Of a stretch of 64,000 nt of DNA, positions 40,201 to 55,200 are shown piece after piece. Source of the stretch: Gari tellinella (Eukaryota > Mollusca > Bivalvia > Cardiida > Psammobiidae). The stretch's first letter is position 1, and each line of letters begins with the position of its first letter. Location of the stretch: contig OV277859.1 of assembly GCA_922989275.2 (NCBI GenBank), positions 91,074,198 through 91,138,197 of the forward strand, read 5' to 3'. Made by a program: the position numbers and the translations under genes. Below the pieces are notes generated by a model. That model saw only the letters and a program-made list of their open reading frames with translations. It made no database searches and was not told the DNA's origin.

Positions 40201-43200
40201 ATCATTGTTTTGCTATAGAAAACAGGGATAGTTTTGTGAGAAAAAGCTTCTCCCCCTTCTACTTCCAGCAAAGTTACATGCTTTCATATCATGTAGCAGT
40301 TCCTATATTTGTAGCAAGTTCGTAATAATTTTAAATTTGAAAGAAGATATTTTTGCTCGATATTGTTGAAATAAACACTTTCTATGATGGTTTTTTCCCC
40401 TCAAATTAATTTTGGAAAATGTCCAGTTAATGTTGATTATTAGGGCTAAAAATATTTTTTTAATTTTTAAATAAGGCTAATTCTTATTTAAAACAACTGT
40501 TATGTTAATATGTCTGGGTCTATTTTAGACTTTAAGTATTCTGTTAAGAGATCACTCCTTAAGGAACCCTCTGATGTTGGTCTGCAGTGTTTGCTAAAGA
40601 TGTATATATTCCCTTCCTGCATGTTAATGGATAAGAAAAAATTTAAACTGTATTATATTGTTGTTTAACCCTTTACCTCATAAGAATACCTTTTTACACC
40701 TAAATATTCTTGCACTAAGAAAAATAATTCCCAGCTAGCGAGTCCTAAACATAAAGTATAGAAAATATTTCCAGTAATTTTGTTAGATGGTAGCTTAAAG
40801 CAGGCGAAAGTAAAGCAGAAAGCTCCTTACAAAGCATTCTGCTTTACTATTGACCTGCTTTTAGTGTTTACCTATCATTGAAACGAGAAACATGCTACAG
40901 GATGAAATTATCAGGGCTGCCATTTCTTCGTATTTATCCAAAATTTTCGGAATTTTCATCCTGGCAGATGATAGCCTAAAGCAGGCTGAAAGGAAAGCAG
41001 AATGCACCTTAAGGTGCATTCTGCTTTACTTTCAACCTGCTTTAAGTAACCGCATCTGAAAAATAGAAAATTTGGAAATCTTAGGAGTTTTCATGACCAA
41101 TTTATGTCAGCCCTGAATTATTAGTCTTATTGAGGAAATGGTTCTGATTGAATATAATTATGAACAGATCTTGGTAGTGCCTTGGACAGTGTAAAGGAGA
41201 GATTGGATGAGGTTGAATCTACCCAGTTTGATATAGTGAATGACAATACAGAGATACAGAAGGAGATTGCAGATTTACCAGGTAGGTACATGTTTACACC
41301 TATCAGTCAAAGCTGGGGACAAGCAGTATCCCTTCAAGTTTCTTTTTGACTGGAAGTTTAACCCTTTACCCCATAACCTGTTTCTAGTTTTGAAAACAGG
41401 TGACCACTTAAAGTAGGTTAAAAGTAAAGCAGAATGCGCCTTTAGGGCGCAGGCGCATTCTGCTTTACTTTGAGACTGCTTTAAGCCACCATCTGCTAGA
41501 ATATAGAATATATTTCTTTGGAACATGTCTATGACTGTTAAAATCAGAACTAATTTCTTCAGTGGAGGAATAAATAAAATGTGCTAAAAGGCGTTTCTAT
41601 GAGGGTAAAGGTTAACCCTTTACCCCATAGATACACATTTTGACACATTCAGTTTATTCCTCCGCTGAAGAAAATAGTTCAATTGTATACAGTTATTAAT
41701 ATGACATTGTATATCATAAGAAGTAGTTTTAATATACAGATGGGAGCTTAAAGCAGGCTGGAAGTATATCAGAATGTGCATTAAGGCGCATTTTGCTTTA
41801 CTTCCAACCTGTTTTAAGTGATGGTATATCTTTTATACTAGAAATAGGCTATGGAGTATAGGATTAATACAATTGTGACCAAACTTTTTGACAAGTGTGT
41901 GAGTTTATTTGTGATAGTTGGACTCAGGGATAAGTCACTGTTGATGGAAACAAACTGCTTATTTTTATACACTGAATGGAATATATTATGTTAGTGCACA
42001 TGTCTGTTCCTCTGTCTGTTCATCTGTCGTTCTTTTCATAATTGTCTCATGGTTTAACCTTTTACCTGATAGCCTGTTTCTAGTATTGAAGATAGGTGAC
42101 CACTTAAAGCAGGTTGAAAGTGAAGCAGAATGTGCCTTAAGGCGCATTCTGCTTAACTTTCAGCCTGCTTTAAGCATCCATGTGCTAGAATATAGAAAAT
42201 ATTCCAAATACTATATATTCATGACTGATTAAATTGGAACTATTTTCTTCAGCGGAGGAATAAATCATATCCTCTAAAAGGCGCTTCTATTGGGGAAAGG
42301 TTTAACAACATCTGTTATTTTGGTGAATTTTATCCATTGACTTTACCTTCGTTCGTTTGTTCGTCCCTCAACACTTGGCTTGTTCGGAGTTTTTCCGGAA
42401 AACTGTATGAAGGATATTCATGAAACTTCACATAAATGTGATATACACCAAGATCTGAAGCTGAGTCAATTATTAGATTCATTCCATATGTTGTTACAGA
42501 GTTATCTGCCCTTGATGTACTCAGATATGCTATAAAAGGCTGCCAGTGGGCGTGTATTGTACCGTTTGCAGTGGTCTCTTTTGACAGTGCCAAAAGTTTT
42601 TTTTTCCCCCACAGATATGCATATCCTCAGATTTTTTATATGCTCTAATTTTTTACGGAATAACAGCTGGTTCCGATCTCTGGTTCTTTCTAAAATTTCA
42701 AAGTCCTGGCTCCAAGGTTATAAAGCTTTTGAGCTGAGTCTGAGTTTGTTCTCAAGCATTTGATTGGTCAGATTTGAGCCTAGCCTCAAATCTGACCATC
42801 AAATGCTTGATAACAACTTAAGACTCAACTCAAAAGCTTTATAACCTTGGAGTCTGAAGACAGTCTTATTGTAGCCATATATATTTGTTGTCACAGATAT
42901 AGACCTGACTGAGGTGGAGGGCAATATTGAAGAGTCTGACATGAAGGCTAAAGAGGTCATGGATAGAACCAAGGACATGGTGGAGAGGGTCACATATGAG
43001 CTATACCCCAAGCTAGAGGAACTGCAAGACCTACATGGAGCCAAGTACCAGGACCTCTTTGATACAGGTAAGTGTTTCTTCTTTTCTGCTTAATTGTATG
43101 TCCTCTCTTCTGATGAGAAAATGTTTGGCTTTAACCCATTACCCCATAAATACGCCTTTTTACGCCTCTAGTTTATTCATCCATTGAGTAAAATAAGTCC

Positions 43201-46200
43201 AATTTACACAATTATAGAAATGAACCTTAAGAAATATTTTCTATAATTCTAACAGATTTTTCAACCTGCTTTAAGTAGTAACTTGTTTTAAAAACTAGAA
43301 ACAGGCTATGGGGTAATGGGCTAATACTTTAACCCTGTTCCTGATTTTGAAGACAGGTACCCACAACGCTAAATAGTAAACACAATGCGTCATAGTAAAA
43401 AGTGCCCCAGATTTAATTTGAAACTGGAGTTAGCCATTTGAAGTTTCACGATTGAGTAAAAGGATACAGAAAGCATACATGATATATGCTGACATAAAAT
43501 GTTTGCATAATTGTAGTGTCAGGAATTAAGAAGAACCTCACAAACATGAAACAGACTACAGATTCCCTCAACAAAAGGTACCAGAAATCTCGAGAACTCA
43601 AATCTGATATAGGAGACAGACTGAGTAAGCTGAAGCAGAGCATACGAGAAGCACGAGAAGAAGCAAACAAGGTAGGTGTAGTCTGTAACTCAACAAGGTT
43701 GTATATTCAGTGAACCCATTGTATTCTGGGTAATATTTGGCGGCCATTTTAAAAAGTCGTCTGCAGCGGTTATAACTCAAATATTTGCTAAAGATTTTAG
43801 CAGTTTCTGATAGAATATTGACTTAGCTGCAAACACTGTGGGGCCTGATCTGAGATCAAAACTGTTTGCCTAGAGGTACACCTAAAAGTGTATCCCGCAT
43901 AAAATGGGTTAAACAAGTGTTAAATGGTGATGCTTTATTCTAACCTACAGCAAGTAAACAAAGATTATCGAGAAATGTTCTCTAATCTGTGATAATGCAC
44001 TGTCATTGAGATGTGGGTATTAGATAATTCAGCCTTACGGCCTTGTGATCTAATGACTCCACATCTCAACTCCTAACTGTGATCTAATGCACAATAATGC
44101 ACAGCTGAGAATTTGTTATTTCTTAGATAAGGCATACGGGATCTACATAAACATGTTATTGCTTAACCCTTTCCCCAATAGAAGCGCCTTTTAGCGGATA
44201 TGATTTATTCATCCGCTGAAGAAAATAGTTCCAATTTAATCAGTAATGAATATGTATTATAGGGAATATTTTCTATATTATAGAACATGATAGCTTAAAG
44301 CAGGCTGAAAGTAAAGCAGAATGCGCCCTAAGGCGCATTCTGCTTTACTTTCAACCTGCTTTAAGTAGTCACCTATCTTAAGTACTAGAAATAGGCTATC
44401 AGGTAAAGGGTTAATGCAGGTCTGTTTGACACTCATTAGGATATTGCTTTATACAAAAAATTAAATTTAATAAATAAAAGCAGACAATTATTTAAGCATA
44501 TGACACCAGTGGAGCGTCTAACCCATTACCCCATAAATACACCTTTTTATGCCTTTAATTTATTTCTCCACTGAAGAAAATAGTTCTAATTTATACAGGT
44601 ATGAATATATATCATAAGAAATAATTTCTATTTTCTTGAAGATAGTAGCTTAAAGCAGGTTGAAAGAAAAGCCCCAAGGCGCATTATGCTTTACTTTCAA
44701 CCTGCTTTAAGTAGTCACCTATCTTAAGTACTAGAAATAGGCTATCAGTTAAGGGTTAAGAGATAATGAACAGTGGATTACTAATCACACACTATTTGAT
44801 TCTCCTCAGGTGAAGACCTCACTGGAGTCCAAGGGTAAGTGTGTGAAGAAGTTCCGCTCCAGTGCCCAGCAAGGTATCCTCAATACGGTCACATTTGCCT
44901 TCAAGACCTCGGAACCAGAGAGGGATATGCTGATAGTACTCATCCAGAACCAAGCTATCAACAGTGGGGACAAAGACAGGGTAAGGTTTAGTGATGTTCC
45001 CATAACCCATTTCCCTATCAGTATGCCTTATTTATTTCTTCACCAAAGAAAATAGTACCCTTTTATAAAGTCATGCATTTATACCACAGGTTCTTGACCA
45101 AAAAAAAACAAACAAGGTAAACAGCGCAATCCAACACCTAGTCTTAACTATCGACTTAAACTGATGCTAAAATAGACTATAACGCCGATATTCTCTTGTG
45201 GTACCCTCGGGAAAGGATTAATTGATCAATATCTACTTTTTATTTCATCAAATTCCGTCAAATAACGCCACAGTACGTGAATTATAATGAAAATGTGCAT
45301 CAAAAAGTTTTATGTCGTTTTGATGTTAATGTTAATGATTGATAAGTTCACTCGTCGCCTATTTCAGGAGTTCTTGGCTGTAGAGATCCGCAACAGGAGA
45401 GTACGTTTCAGTTGGAATGCAGGCGGGGGTACTGGTTTCATTGAAGATAACAAGGACATAGAATCTGCAGGGAAACAGATCAATGAGGCCCCACGCTGGT
45501 ACAGTGTCAAGGCTGAAAGGTAACCAAGAAAACACTCCAGGGAATTAAAACTAAAACAAACAGTGCAGACACTGATCAGATGACATTTTGGGGATATGAG
45601 TCCTCTAATCAAGGTTGTTCACTTGTTTGCAAACTACACATTCATAAGTATACCAGTTTCCAGCATAGAAAGGGCTAAACTATTGTAAAATTTAACCCAT
45701 TTACACCCAGTGGATTCTTCCATGTTTATATATTGGATTAGTCTTATTTTTTATCAAAGGGATGCCTGGTCAAAATTTTCATTTTCATTTTGTTTTATAC
45801 AGTGTAGCTCCATTACTTCGCGGTCCGCTATTTCGCGAAAGCCAATATATCGCGGTCACGGCTTGGACCCCATTTTTTCCAATATGTATACTAAAAGTCA
45901 ATAAAAGCCGAGTAGCGATCATTTCTGTTTCTTTAATAATTATATCTTCCTTTAACAGGTCGTTATAATTGCGTAATCAGTGTCAATATCACCATCTGTG
46001 GACTGCGCGTGTGTCATCCCGCTGCGTTGATTGACAGGTGCACTAACAAACAAACAATAGGCCTACTGAGTGAAATCCCGCATGCGCTGTTTCCCTCATT
46101 ATTTAGCAATAATTAGCAAACTAACCTGATTGAGTTATAACTATCAAAGTCGACTAATCCGTATTAATAGCAGTGGAAAGATAACCACAGACATTAAAAT

Positions 46201-49200
46201 CACAGTCATTCATATTTTGATACATCAATCAGACGCTTACAATCATAACTGCGATTCGTACCAGATAACAACGTACTCGAACAATGTCGGCCAAGAAATA
46301 AATTATATTTAACCTGTGAACTGAAAATTGGTTTCATTGTTCTTTCAATTTCATATACCGCGCTACGTTTTTTGACAATTCAACCGAGAAAATCTCATTT
46401 TATCCGCGTTCTAATCGCGATATAGACATTAAGTGTGAGTTCCACGATTAACTGATACACACGCACATTTTATTCAAAATGGCGGACGTTGTCAAAAACG
46501 AAAGTACGCATTTGGTATAATACACATGAAAACGCTGATGCTAGATATGACAGTGCATATAAAGACTTGTTTTGACAAGAAATAACAAGGTAATCAACCA
46601 AGAAACCGTGTTTATTGCATGACATTGATATAGTAGCCTTTGGCAATGGAATATACAGCAGAATATAGTTCAGCTCAGAATTGGGCTATATCGCGATCCG
46701 ACCACATCGCGGATTTCATTTCGTGGACCCCAACTTCCGCGATATAATGGAGCTACACTGTATTGAAATTCCCATCCGGCAAACAGTGTAGACTCTGATC
46801 AGACGCCGCATAATGCGGCGTCTGATCAGAGTCTACACTGTTTGCCTATGTCCCATATATGGGATCGTGGGCACAAATGGGTTAAAACTGATCACAAGTA
46901 GAAGATTGCCACTTTGAACTAGTTTGTTATGTTTTACAAATTTATGACTCTTATGGATGTATAGCTGTCTTGTGAAATGTCTGTTCGATATATTCAACAA
47001 GTTGTTTCTGTATGACTATGACTTGTGTACATTTCAAAGAATGTTAAGTGTTAATATTACATTGTGTTTAACTAGGGTTCCAGATAAGGGGAGTATTTCA
47101 AAAACTAAAATCTTTACTTCTGCATTTGAGACGATTCTAATGAGTAGTAACACCATAGGATTTGGTGCTAAAATGAGTGAGAAAATATTGGATTTGTTCA
47201 GTTTACTCTCTCTTATCTGGAACCCTGAGTTTAACAAACATGCCTTGTTTTATTTACTTTACCTTTATCATAACTTGCTTTGTTTCTTTTTCTCTCAGGA
47301 TTGGTATTCTTGGGCGACTGACTGTGCACCGTATATCTGAGAAGCCAGAAGCTCCACTGACAGCCTCGTCCCCTGTAGGGTTCTCTGTAATGGGTCTGGA
47401 TGACACCTCGGACCTGTATGTGTCTGGGGTACCAGCTGACTACCCTATACCCACCAGTCTTACAAGATTCAACTTCTCAGGTTGTATGGGCAGTGTGAGG
47501 ATTGATGACCAGCCACTGGGACTGTTCAACTTCCAAACCAATACCATGGATACATGTACTGCATGCCTAGAAGTGTAAGTGCTTTTCTTTCTACCTTTTT
47601 ACTTAACCTTTTCCCCTATAGCTTGTGTTCAGTATTATGTATTGATGGTTGCATAATACAGGCTGAGAGTAAAGAAGAATGTGCCTTAAAATTCTGCTTT
47701 ACTTGCAGCCTTTTAAGTTACCATTAATTTTGCTAGTAAACACAAAGTCATGTAGAAATTAGGATTGCCGGACATGAGCCCCCCCGGACACGAGCCCCCC
47801 GGCCGATTTTGCGCGGGCGGACACGAGCCCCCCTGCTATTGTGCGCGGGCGGACATAAGCCCCCCCTGGTCAGACAGATAATTAGCTAATGTTTTGTTGA
47901 TATTTTTAGCAAACAATGAAGTTTTTCTTCGGCTTTAATATTGCCTTGCTTGTTAGTAATAATTCCCTATTTATTAATTGTTTCATTTTAAGCATTATAC
48001 CTCGTAGGAAAAAGATAATGATGATAGATGTAATCATGTATATTGTCAATTTGATTACACAATAGTGACAAAACAGGTTAATCGTTGCCTATTAGAGAAT
48101 CAAACTGTCGGTATAATACTTTGATGATACCTGGAATTAATTGTTTAATCGACTCTTGTTTACTGAAGAAACACCGCCAGTTAAACGTGTGAGTTTGATA
48201 AATAGATTGAATCCATTGTCCTTATAATCGTAAGTTGAAGGTGTTGTTTGTGTCTCATAATTCTCAAACATATCAAAGTTCTCAAAATATTTGGGATTAA
48301 AGCATATACTATTAAAGTGAATATTTGATAAAAGAACACTTAAGAACTTGTTTTGAAGTTTTAAATCTACAATTTCACACAATAAAACATGTATCTTATC
48401 ATAGGGTGGGTCGGGGGGGGGCTCATGTCCGCACGCGCAAAACAGGCGGGGGCTTGTGTCCGCCCGCGCAAAATCGTCCGGGGGGGCTCATGTCCGCTTA
48501 CCAAAAATTAGTTCCGATGGTGCATATTCATGACTATATAGGAGAAGTATTTTCTTCAGTGGAGGAATAAATTAAAGGTGTAAAGGGCATATTTACGGAG
48601 TAATGAGTTAAAGAGTTACTTTGATGATGGAATTTTAAGGTGAAGCTCTTTCAGTACCATTCGTGAATCCTCATTGGAATGTAAGACAAAGTAGGAGCTT
48701 TCTACATTACTTACAGTCTGCTTTTTGCAACCACATGTTTAAAAAATTGCAACAAGCTATGGGGAGAAAGTGTGCATTAAACATGTTTTATACTTCAGAC
48801 CTTCTCAGGAGCCTGGGGCTAACATCTACACGTTTGATGGCACTGGATATGCTGTTACTGACAAGGCCAATCTGAGGAGCTTGACATTGAACCTTATACT
48901 GGATTTCAAGACGTACTGGGAGAATGCCACACTGTTCTTTGTGGGCGATGAGGACACGGTATGTACTGGGGAAACCATTTGGTTGATAGTATGGTACAGT
49001 GGAGAAAACGTTATTCTTTCCTGTTGAAACGCAAACGCTAAGCATTAAAATGTAGAAAATTACAATTTTTGGTCAATTCTGACTATTCGTTTTAATTTGA
49101 GCGGCAAACAGTTTGGAGCCAGATCAGACGCCAGGTTACCCAGCGTCTGATCTGGCTCCAAACTGTTTTCAAAGGAAATAATAGTTTTAGCATCAACCAC

Positions 49201-52200
49201 TTTATTGGGAAAGAATAACATTTTCTCTACTGTAGATAAAGTAAAAGTCTTAAAATATTTGACACCCTGTGTATCTGTTGTAATTATCCTAAAATTTGAA
49301 CTAATTGCTTTTATCACACAGTAATTTGTCCCAAAGGTGCAAACTGAATTGCAAACAGTGTAGACCCTGATCAGACTGCTCCTGCAGGAGCAGTCTGATC
49401 AGGGTGTACACTGTTTGCTCAGGCCTGTGTGTCCCAATACTTAGGGTGATGACGGTATGTGTGATCCCCCTAATGAGAACTGGCCAATATCGATACTCTG
49501 TATAATAAGAGCAATCAGCCATGTACCATCATTCTATATAGAGAACCAGTAACAATCAACATTGACCCAGTCTCGTTTTGGGTGTTCTACAGTAAAATGA
49601 TTTTAAAGATAGTAAATATCATTTGTCATTATGTTTCTTTAATAACTCATTGACTCCTGGTATTTCAAAATGATAATTCAAGTTTCCATTTAAGTCTTGA
49701 CCAATTTTGACTATTAAGGGTTGAATTTTATAATTATTATTATATATTGTTAAACGTCACACAGTGCAGAACCTGATCAGAGGGCTCCTGCAGGAGCCCT
49801 CTGATCAGGGTCTACACTGTTTGCAAAGGACAAGTGTATTTTTGACAGGTTCACTGTTTGTTAATGATGAGTTAGCTCTTGGCTAGGTTAAATCTTTGCT
49901 AGGGTTAAATGTGATAATCTATTTCTATGTGTCCAGGGAGAGTTTGTATCACTGGAGCTGCAGCAAGGTCATGTGGTATTCCACTTCTACCTGGGAAAGG
50001 GCACATATGGCCGTCTACAGACCAAGATGAAGTATAATAGGAACAGCTGGGTGTCCGTCGCCATTGGCAGAAATGGATACTTTGGTAAGAGACAGCCTTT
50101 CTTTTTAGCCCTTCTCCTCCTAACCAAGTGTCCCATAAATACGTATTTTTACGTCTTTAATTTATTTCTCCACTGAGGAAAGTAGTTATGTATGATAATA
50201 ACTATTTTCTATATTCTAGCAGATGGTAGCTTAAAGCAGGTTGAAAGTAGAGCAGAATGTGCCTTTATGCACAATCTGCTTTACTTTCAACCTGCTTTAA
50301 GTGGTCACCTATTTAAACTTGGATAAGGCTATGGGGTTATGGTTTAACCCATTACTCCATAGATAGGTATTTTTACGCATGTATTTTTTAACAGTAATTT
50401 ATTCCTACATTAAAGAAAATAGTTACAATTTATACAGTCATGAAAAAAAATTCTTTCCTACAGACTGGAAGTAAAGCAGAATGCTTTAAGTGGTAAAGTG
50501 TCTTATATACTAGAAAGCTGCTGTGCCATTGCCTAATACAAAAGCCAAATTTTCTCCAAATAAAAGTGCAGGCTCATGACAGATAGATCCTTGAACCCTT
50601 TACCCCATAGCCTGTTTCTAGTTTTTAAGACAAGTGACTACTTAAAGCAGGTTGAAAGTAAAGCAGAATGTGCCTGAATGCACATTCTGCTTTACTTTCA
50701 GCCTACTTTATGCTATTGTCTTCTAGAATGCAGAATGAATTTGTGATGATGCATATTGATGACTACATGTATAAATTGGACCTATTTTCTTCAGTGAATG
50801 AATAAATTATAGGCTTAAAAAGTCATATTTATGGAGTAATGGGATCAGAAAATAGTCATATGTTTATAAATATTTCTTCAAGAGCATTGATTGGATTTTA
50901 ACAATTTCCTGGGTTTTTTCCCTTACAGCTATACTGTCTGTTGAGAAGGAGAAATTGCCCCCGTTACAAGCACCTCAGGGTGACTACCAACTAACAGGCT
51001 CATTAAAGGAGACTTTCTTTGGCGGAATACCACCTTCAACCAACATCGAAAAGTTAAAGAAAGCCTCTGGGTAAGTTGCAACTTTTGCTTGAACAATTTG
51101 TAAACAATTTCCTTTGCAGAATTTTTTAAATGGACAATAATTATTGTTATTTCAAAATAAGTCATGGCTTGTTGACTATTTTGGGCTGACTTTTAACAAT
51201 ATATTATAAATTGACAAACAGAGTAGAACCTATAGGGATAGCCACTGTTCACATGGGACAAGTTTACCCTTAAGTTCACAGATACACTGTTTGTTAAGGA
51301 CTATTCTAACATGACACATGTTTTCGTCACGATAAAAATGGAGGAAGTTCATTGTGATATATCTGAGACGTTCAACAATGCTCTTCCCTTCCCTGCTGCT
51401 CTCGTCATTAAATTATCATGAATGAATGTGGTGATATGACATCATGTATTTATTTGTTACCATTTTTAAACTTTCTAACGTTGATCTTATAGCCTGTGAA
51501 GACAATATACTTTTTAACCCATTACCCCATAGCATGTTTCTTTTATTGAAGACAGGTGAATAATTAAAGCAGGTTGAAAGTAAAGCAGAATGCTTTAAGT
51601 GGTCAAGCTATCACCTGCTAGGATATAGAAAATATTTCTTATAGTACATGTTCTTGACTATATAAATTTGTATTATATTCTTAAGTGAAAGAATTATAAA
51701 AGGCGTAAAAAGGTGTATTTATGGGGTAATGGGTTAACCAGTCATGTTACCTGAGGAGCTAAGTGACTTATAGCTAAGTGACTATCATTCATGGTGACAG
51801 TAACCACTCAGCTATGGATGAAAACTAGGATTAACCCTTTACCCCATAGCTTGTTTCTAGTTTTAAAGAGAAGTGACTACTTAAAGCAAGTTGAAAGTAA
51901 AGCAGAATGCACTTACAGTGCATTCTACTTTACTTTCTGCCTGCTTTAAGCTACCATCTGCAAGAAAATATTTCTAATGATACATAATTATAAATGACTA
52001 TAAAATTGAACAATATTTTTCATTGGAGGAACGATTTAAAGGCATAAATAGGTGTATTTATGTGGTAATGGACTAATAGCTTGTCATTACTTTTTCAGGG
52101 CGGAAGTTACAACAGATAAGTTCTTGGGCTGCATGAAGAGTTTACAGATATCACTTGCCAATGTAAACCTCTGGGATGGTAAAACAACTGTCGGTGTGAC

Positions 52201-55200
52201 TGAAGGATGCAAGGACAGCGTATGTATAACCTTTCAGTTGATATTAGACCTGTGCACAGGTTTTACCAAGTAATTTAACCCATTACCACATACAGTACTG
52301 TTTAAGCTAAACTATACACCCCAGTGCACTGCCAGTGCACTGGGTTTAAACTGACAGTTCACTGAGAGTAAACTAATTTTGCACTGACAGTGCACTGACA
52401 GTGCACTGATAGTGCACTGAGATTTCAATAACAAACTGATAGTGTACTATCAGTTTAAACCAGGTAACTAGCAGTGCACTGGGGAATGACTACAGCTTTA
52501 TTTTAGAGCTGCAGTTTTTTCTGCATTGTTTGGGGGGGGTGGGGGGGGGGGGGGGGTTGGGGGGGGGGGGGGGTTGATGTATTGATGGTAAACAGAAATT
52601 AAAACTTTAAACCCATTACCCAATAAATACACCTTTTTATGCTTTTAATTTATTTATCCACTGAAGGAAAAAAATCTAATTTATACTGTTAAAAATAAGA
52701 ATCATAAGAAATATGTTTTCTATATTCTAGCAGATGATAGCTTAAAGCAGACTGAAAGTAATGCAGAATGCACCTTAAGGTGCATTCTACTTAACTTCCA
52801 ACCTGCCTTAAGTGGTCAACTCTTTTCCAAAATAGAAACAGGCTATGGGGCAAAAATCATTCATGGCTGAACATGGAATTAACCACTGGACCACTCCTCC
52901 AGAATCACCAGACATGAATCCAATTGACAATATGTGGGCAAATTTGAAACATTATATTAGGAAAAACAAAAAACCCGGAAATCAAGCGCAACTTGTTGAA
53001 GGCATTTTGGAGTTCTGGAGAACTGTGACTCCAGAGATTTGCAACAGATACATTGACCATTTGTATAACTGTGACTCCAGAGATTTGCAACAGATACATT
53101 GACCATTTGTATAAAGTGATTCCAGCTGTGATTAAGGCTGAGGGTACTGGTTCAGGCTATTAACCATTTCTCTGGTCAATACTCCACCCATTCTGAATAA
53201 TTGACTGATTGTTCTATTGAAATATAAAAACAAAGGATTTTATTTACACAGCAAACAGTGAAGAATCCGATATATATAATAAAGCAGAGCAGACCCTGAT
53301 CAGCCGTAAAAATATTGTTCAATCAAGAAATTGGTTACAAAGTGACACATCGCTGTGGATTTTATTGGAGTGATTTTCAAAACACTAAATGTCAAAAAAT
53401 TTGGATTCAAATGAGTCCATCAAATGGCCTTTCAACTGGATCTACACTTTTTGCATTGCTAATCCTCACTTCAACGACTATATCACGGGTTTGGCCTGTA
53501 ACCCATTACCCCATAGCCTGATTCTAGTTTTCAAAATTGGTGACCACTTAAAGCAGGTTGAAAGTAAAGCAGAATGCGCGCCTTAAGGCGCATTCTGCTT
53601 TACTTTCAGCCTGCTTACGCTACCATCTGCTAGAATAAAGAAAATAGTTCTTATCATTCATTTTTATATCTGTATAAATTGGAAATATTTTCTCCAGTAA
53701 AGAAGAGGCGTAAAAAGGCATATTTATGGGGTAATGGGTTAATACAGGTGGTTGTGGAATGTAGATTGCAAGTCACGCATGAAAACCTTCAAGGAGCTTT
53801 CTGCATGACTTTCATACTGCATTAAGCAGCCACCTGGCTATAGAGCTTTTACCTAAAAGTGCAACAGAATAATTATCTGAATAAAGGACTTATTTTAAGA
53901 CATTGATTTTTTTGCAACTAGTGCATTATTATAATGTATGAAATATTTTCTTATTATTTCCGAAAGTTTGAATTAACAGCAATAAAATATTACTTTTATT
54001 TTATATAGTTCTTTTTAAATGAACAGCCTCAATAGATAAGACATCCTATTGAACCCATGCATGTAAAGCCCATCCTTAAAAGCAATAAACTCTGTTGCCA
54101 TCCCGCTGGGAGGTCGTTAGATTATGTAACATTTCCACAGAGACAATCCACTGGTTATTACATGACAGTTGAAGATAAGGGGCACCTTGACCCTCTACTC
54201 CAGGGATATTTAATCTTTAATAAGTGAATGAATTTGTAACCTTTATTTACTACAATGTTCATACCTGTAGATAACATACAAACACACAAAAAGTCCTTTT
54301 CAACAAAAAGTATAATAATTAGTCTTGATTAGAGTATAATTAATTTATAAAACTGCATTTTTCTAAAACTTCGACCTCTAAGGACCTTTTTCAATGAAAA
54401 TCATGAAAAAGGTCCTTAGATATCGAAATTTTAGAAAAGAGCTGTTTTATGAATTAGTACTAATTGAATTCCCCATCTGGAATATTCTTATATTAAATAA
54501 ATGTTAAAAGTTGTATTTGGGTATTTAGGCAGGTGGCAGATTAAACCGCTAAGAAAGCCACACAGAGAGATCCCATGCATAACATTTTTATTGTACTAAG
54601 CAGCCACTTGTCTAAACCTATTACCCAATATCCACTGCCTAGTTTTGAAGACAGGTGGCCACTCAAAGCAGTTTGAAAGTATAGTAGAATGTGCCTTCTG
54701 CTTAACTTCCAGCCTGCTTTAACCTATTACCCAATAAATATGCATTTTTATGCCTCTAATTTATTCCTCCAGTGAAGAAAATAGTCTCAATTTATACAAT
54801 TGTGAATATTTATCAAAATAAATACTTTCATTTGAATAACTTGAATGATATTTAACCGATTAGCCCATAAAAACACATTTTTATGTCTTTAATTTAGTCC
54901 TCCACTGATGGAAATAAATCTATTCTTTATCCTATCAGATATTGGCTTTAAGGCCCATTCTGCTTTACTTGTAACCTGCTTTTAGTGGTCAACTGTATTC
55001 AAAACTAGAAACAGGCTATGGGGTACGGGTTAATGGAGATCAGTGCTTCTTCAATGAATTATTCCTTGATTGTTAACAGTTTGAAAGGAGCAGTAAACTG
55101 TCTTTTCTGCCATATCTAAATCAAAGGCTAATTACTGCATCAGAACTTGAGACTTAAAATTAAGAAACTGAAAAATATGCTTAATTTATTGTTGCATATC

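Noticed and set aside
45800..46760. CGCG-rich promoter or CpG island
   Set aside because: The CGCG boxes are confined to inverted termini with TA duplications, which marks a transposon.
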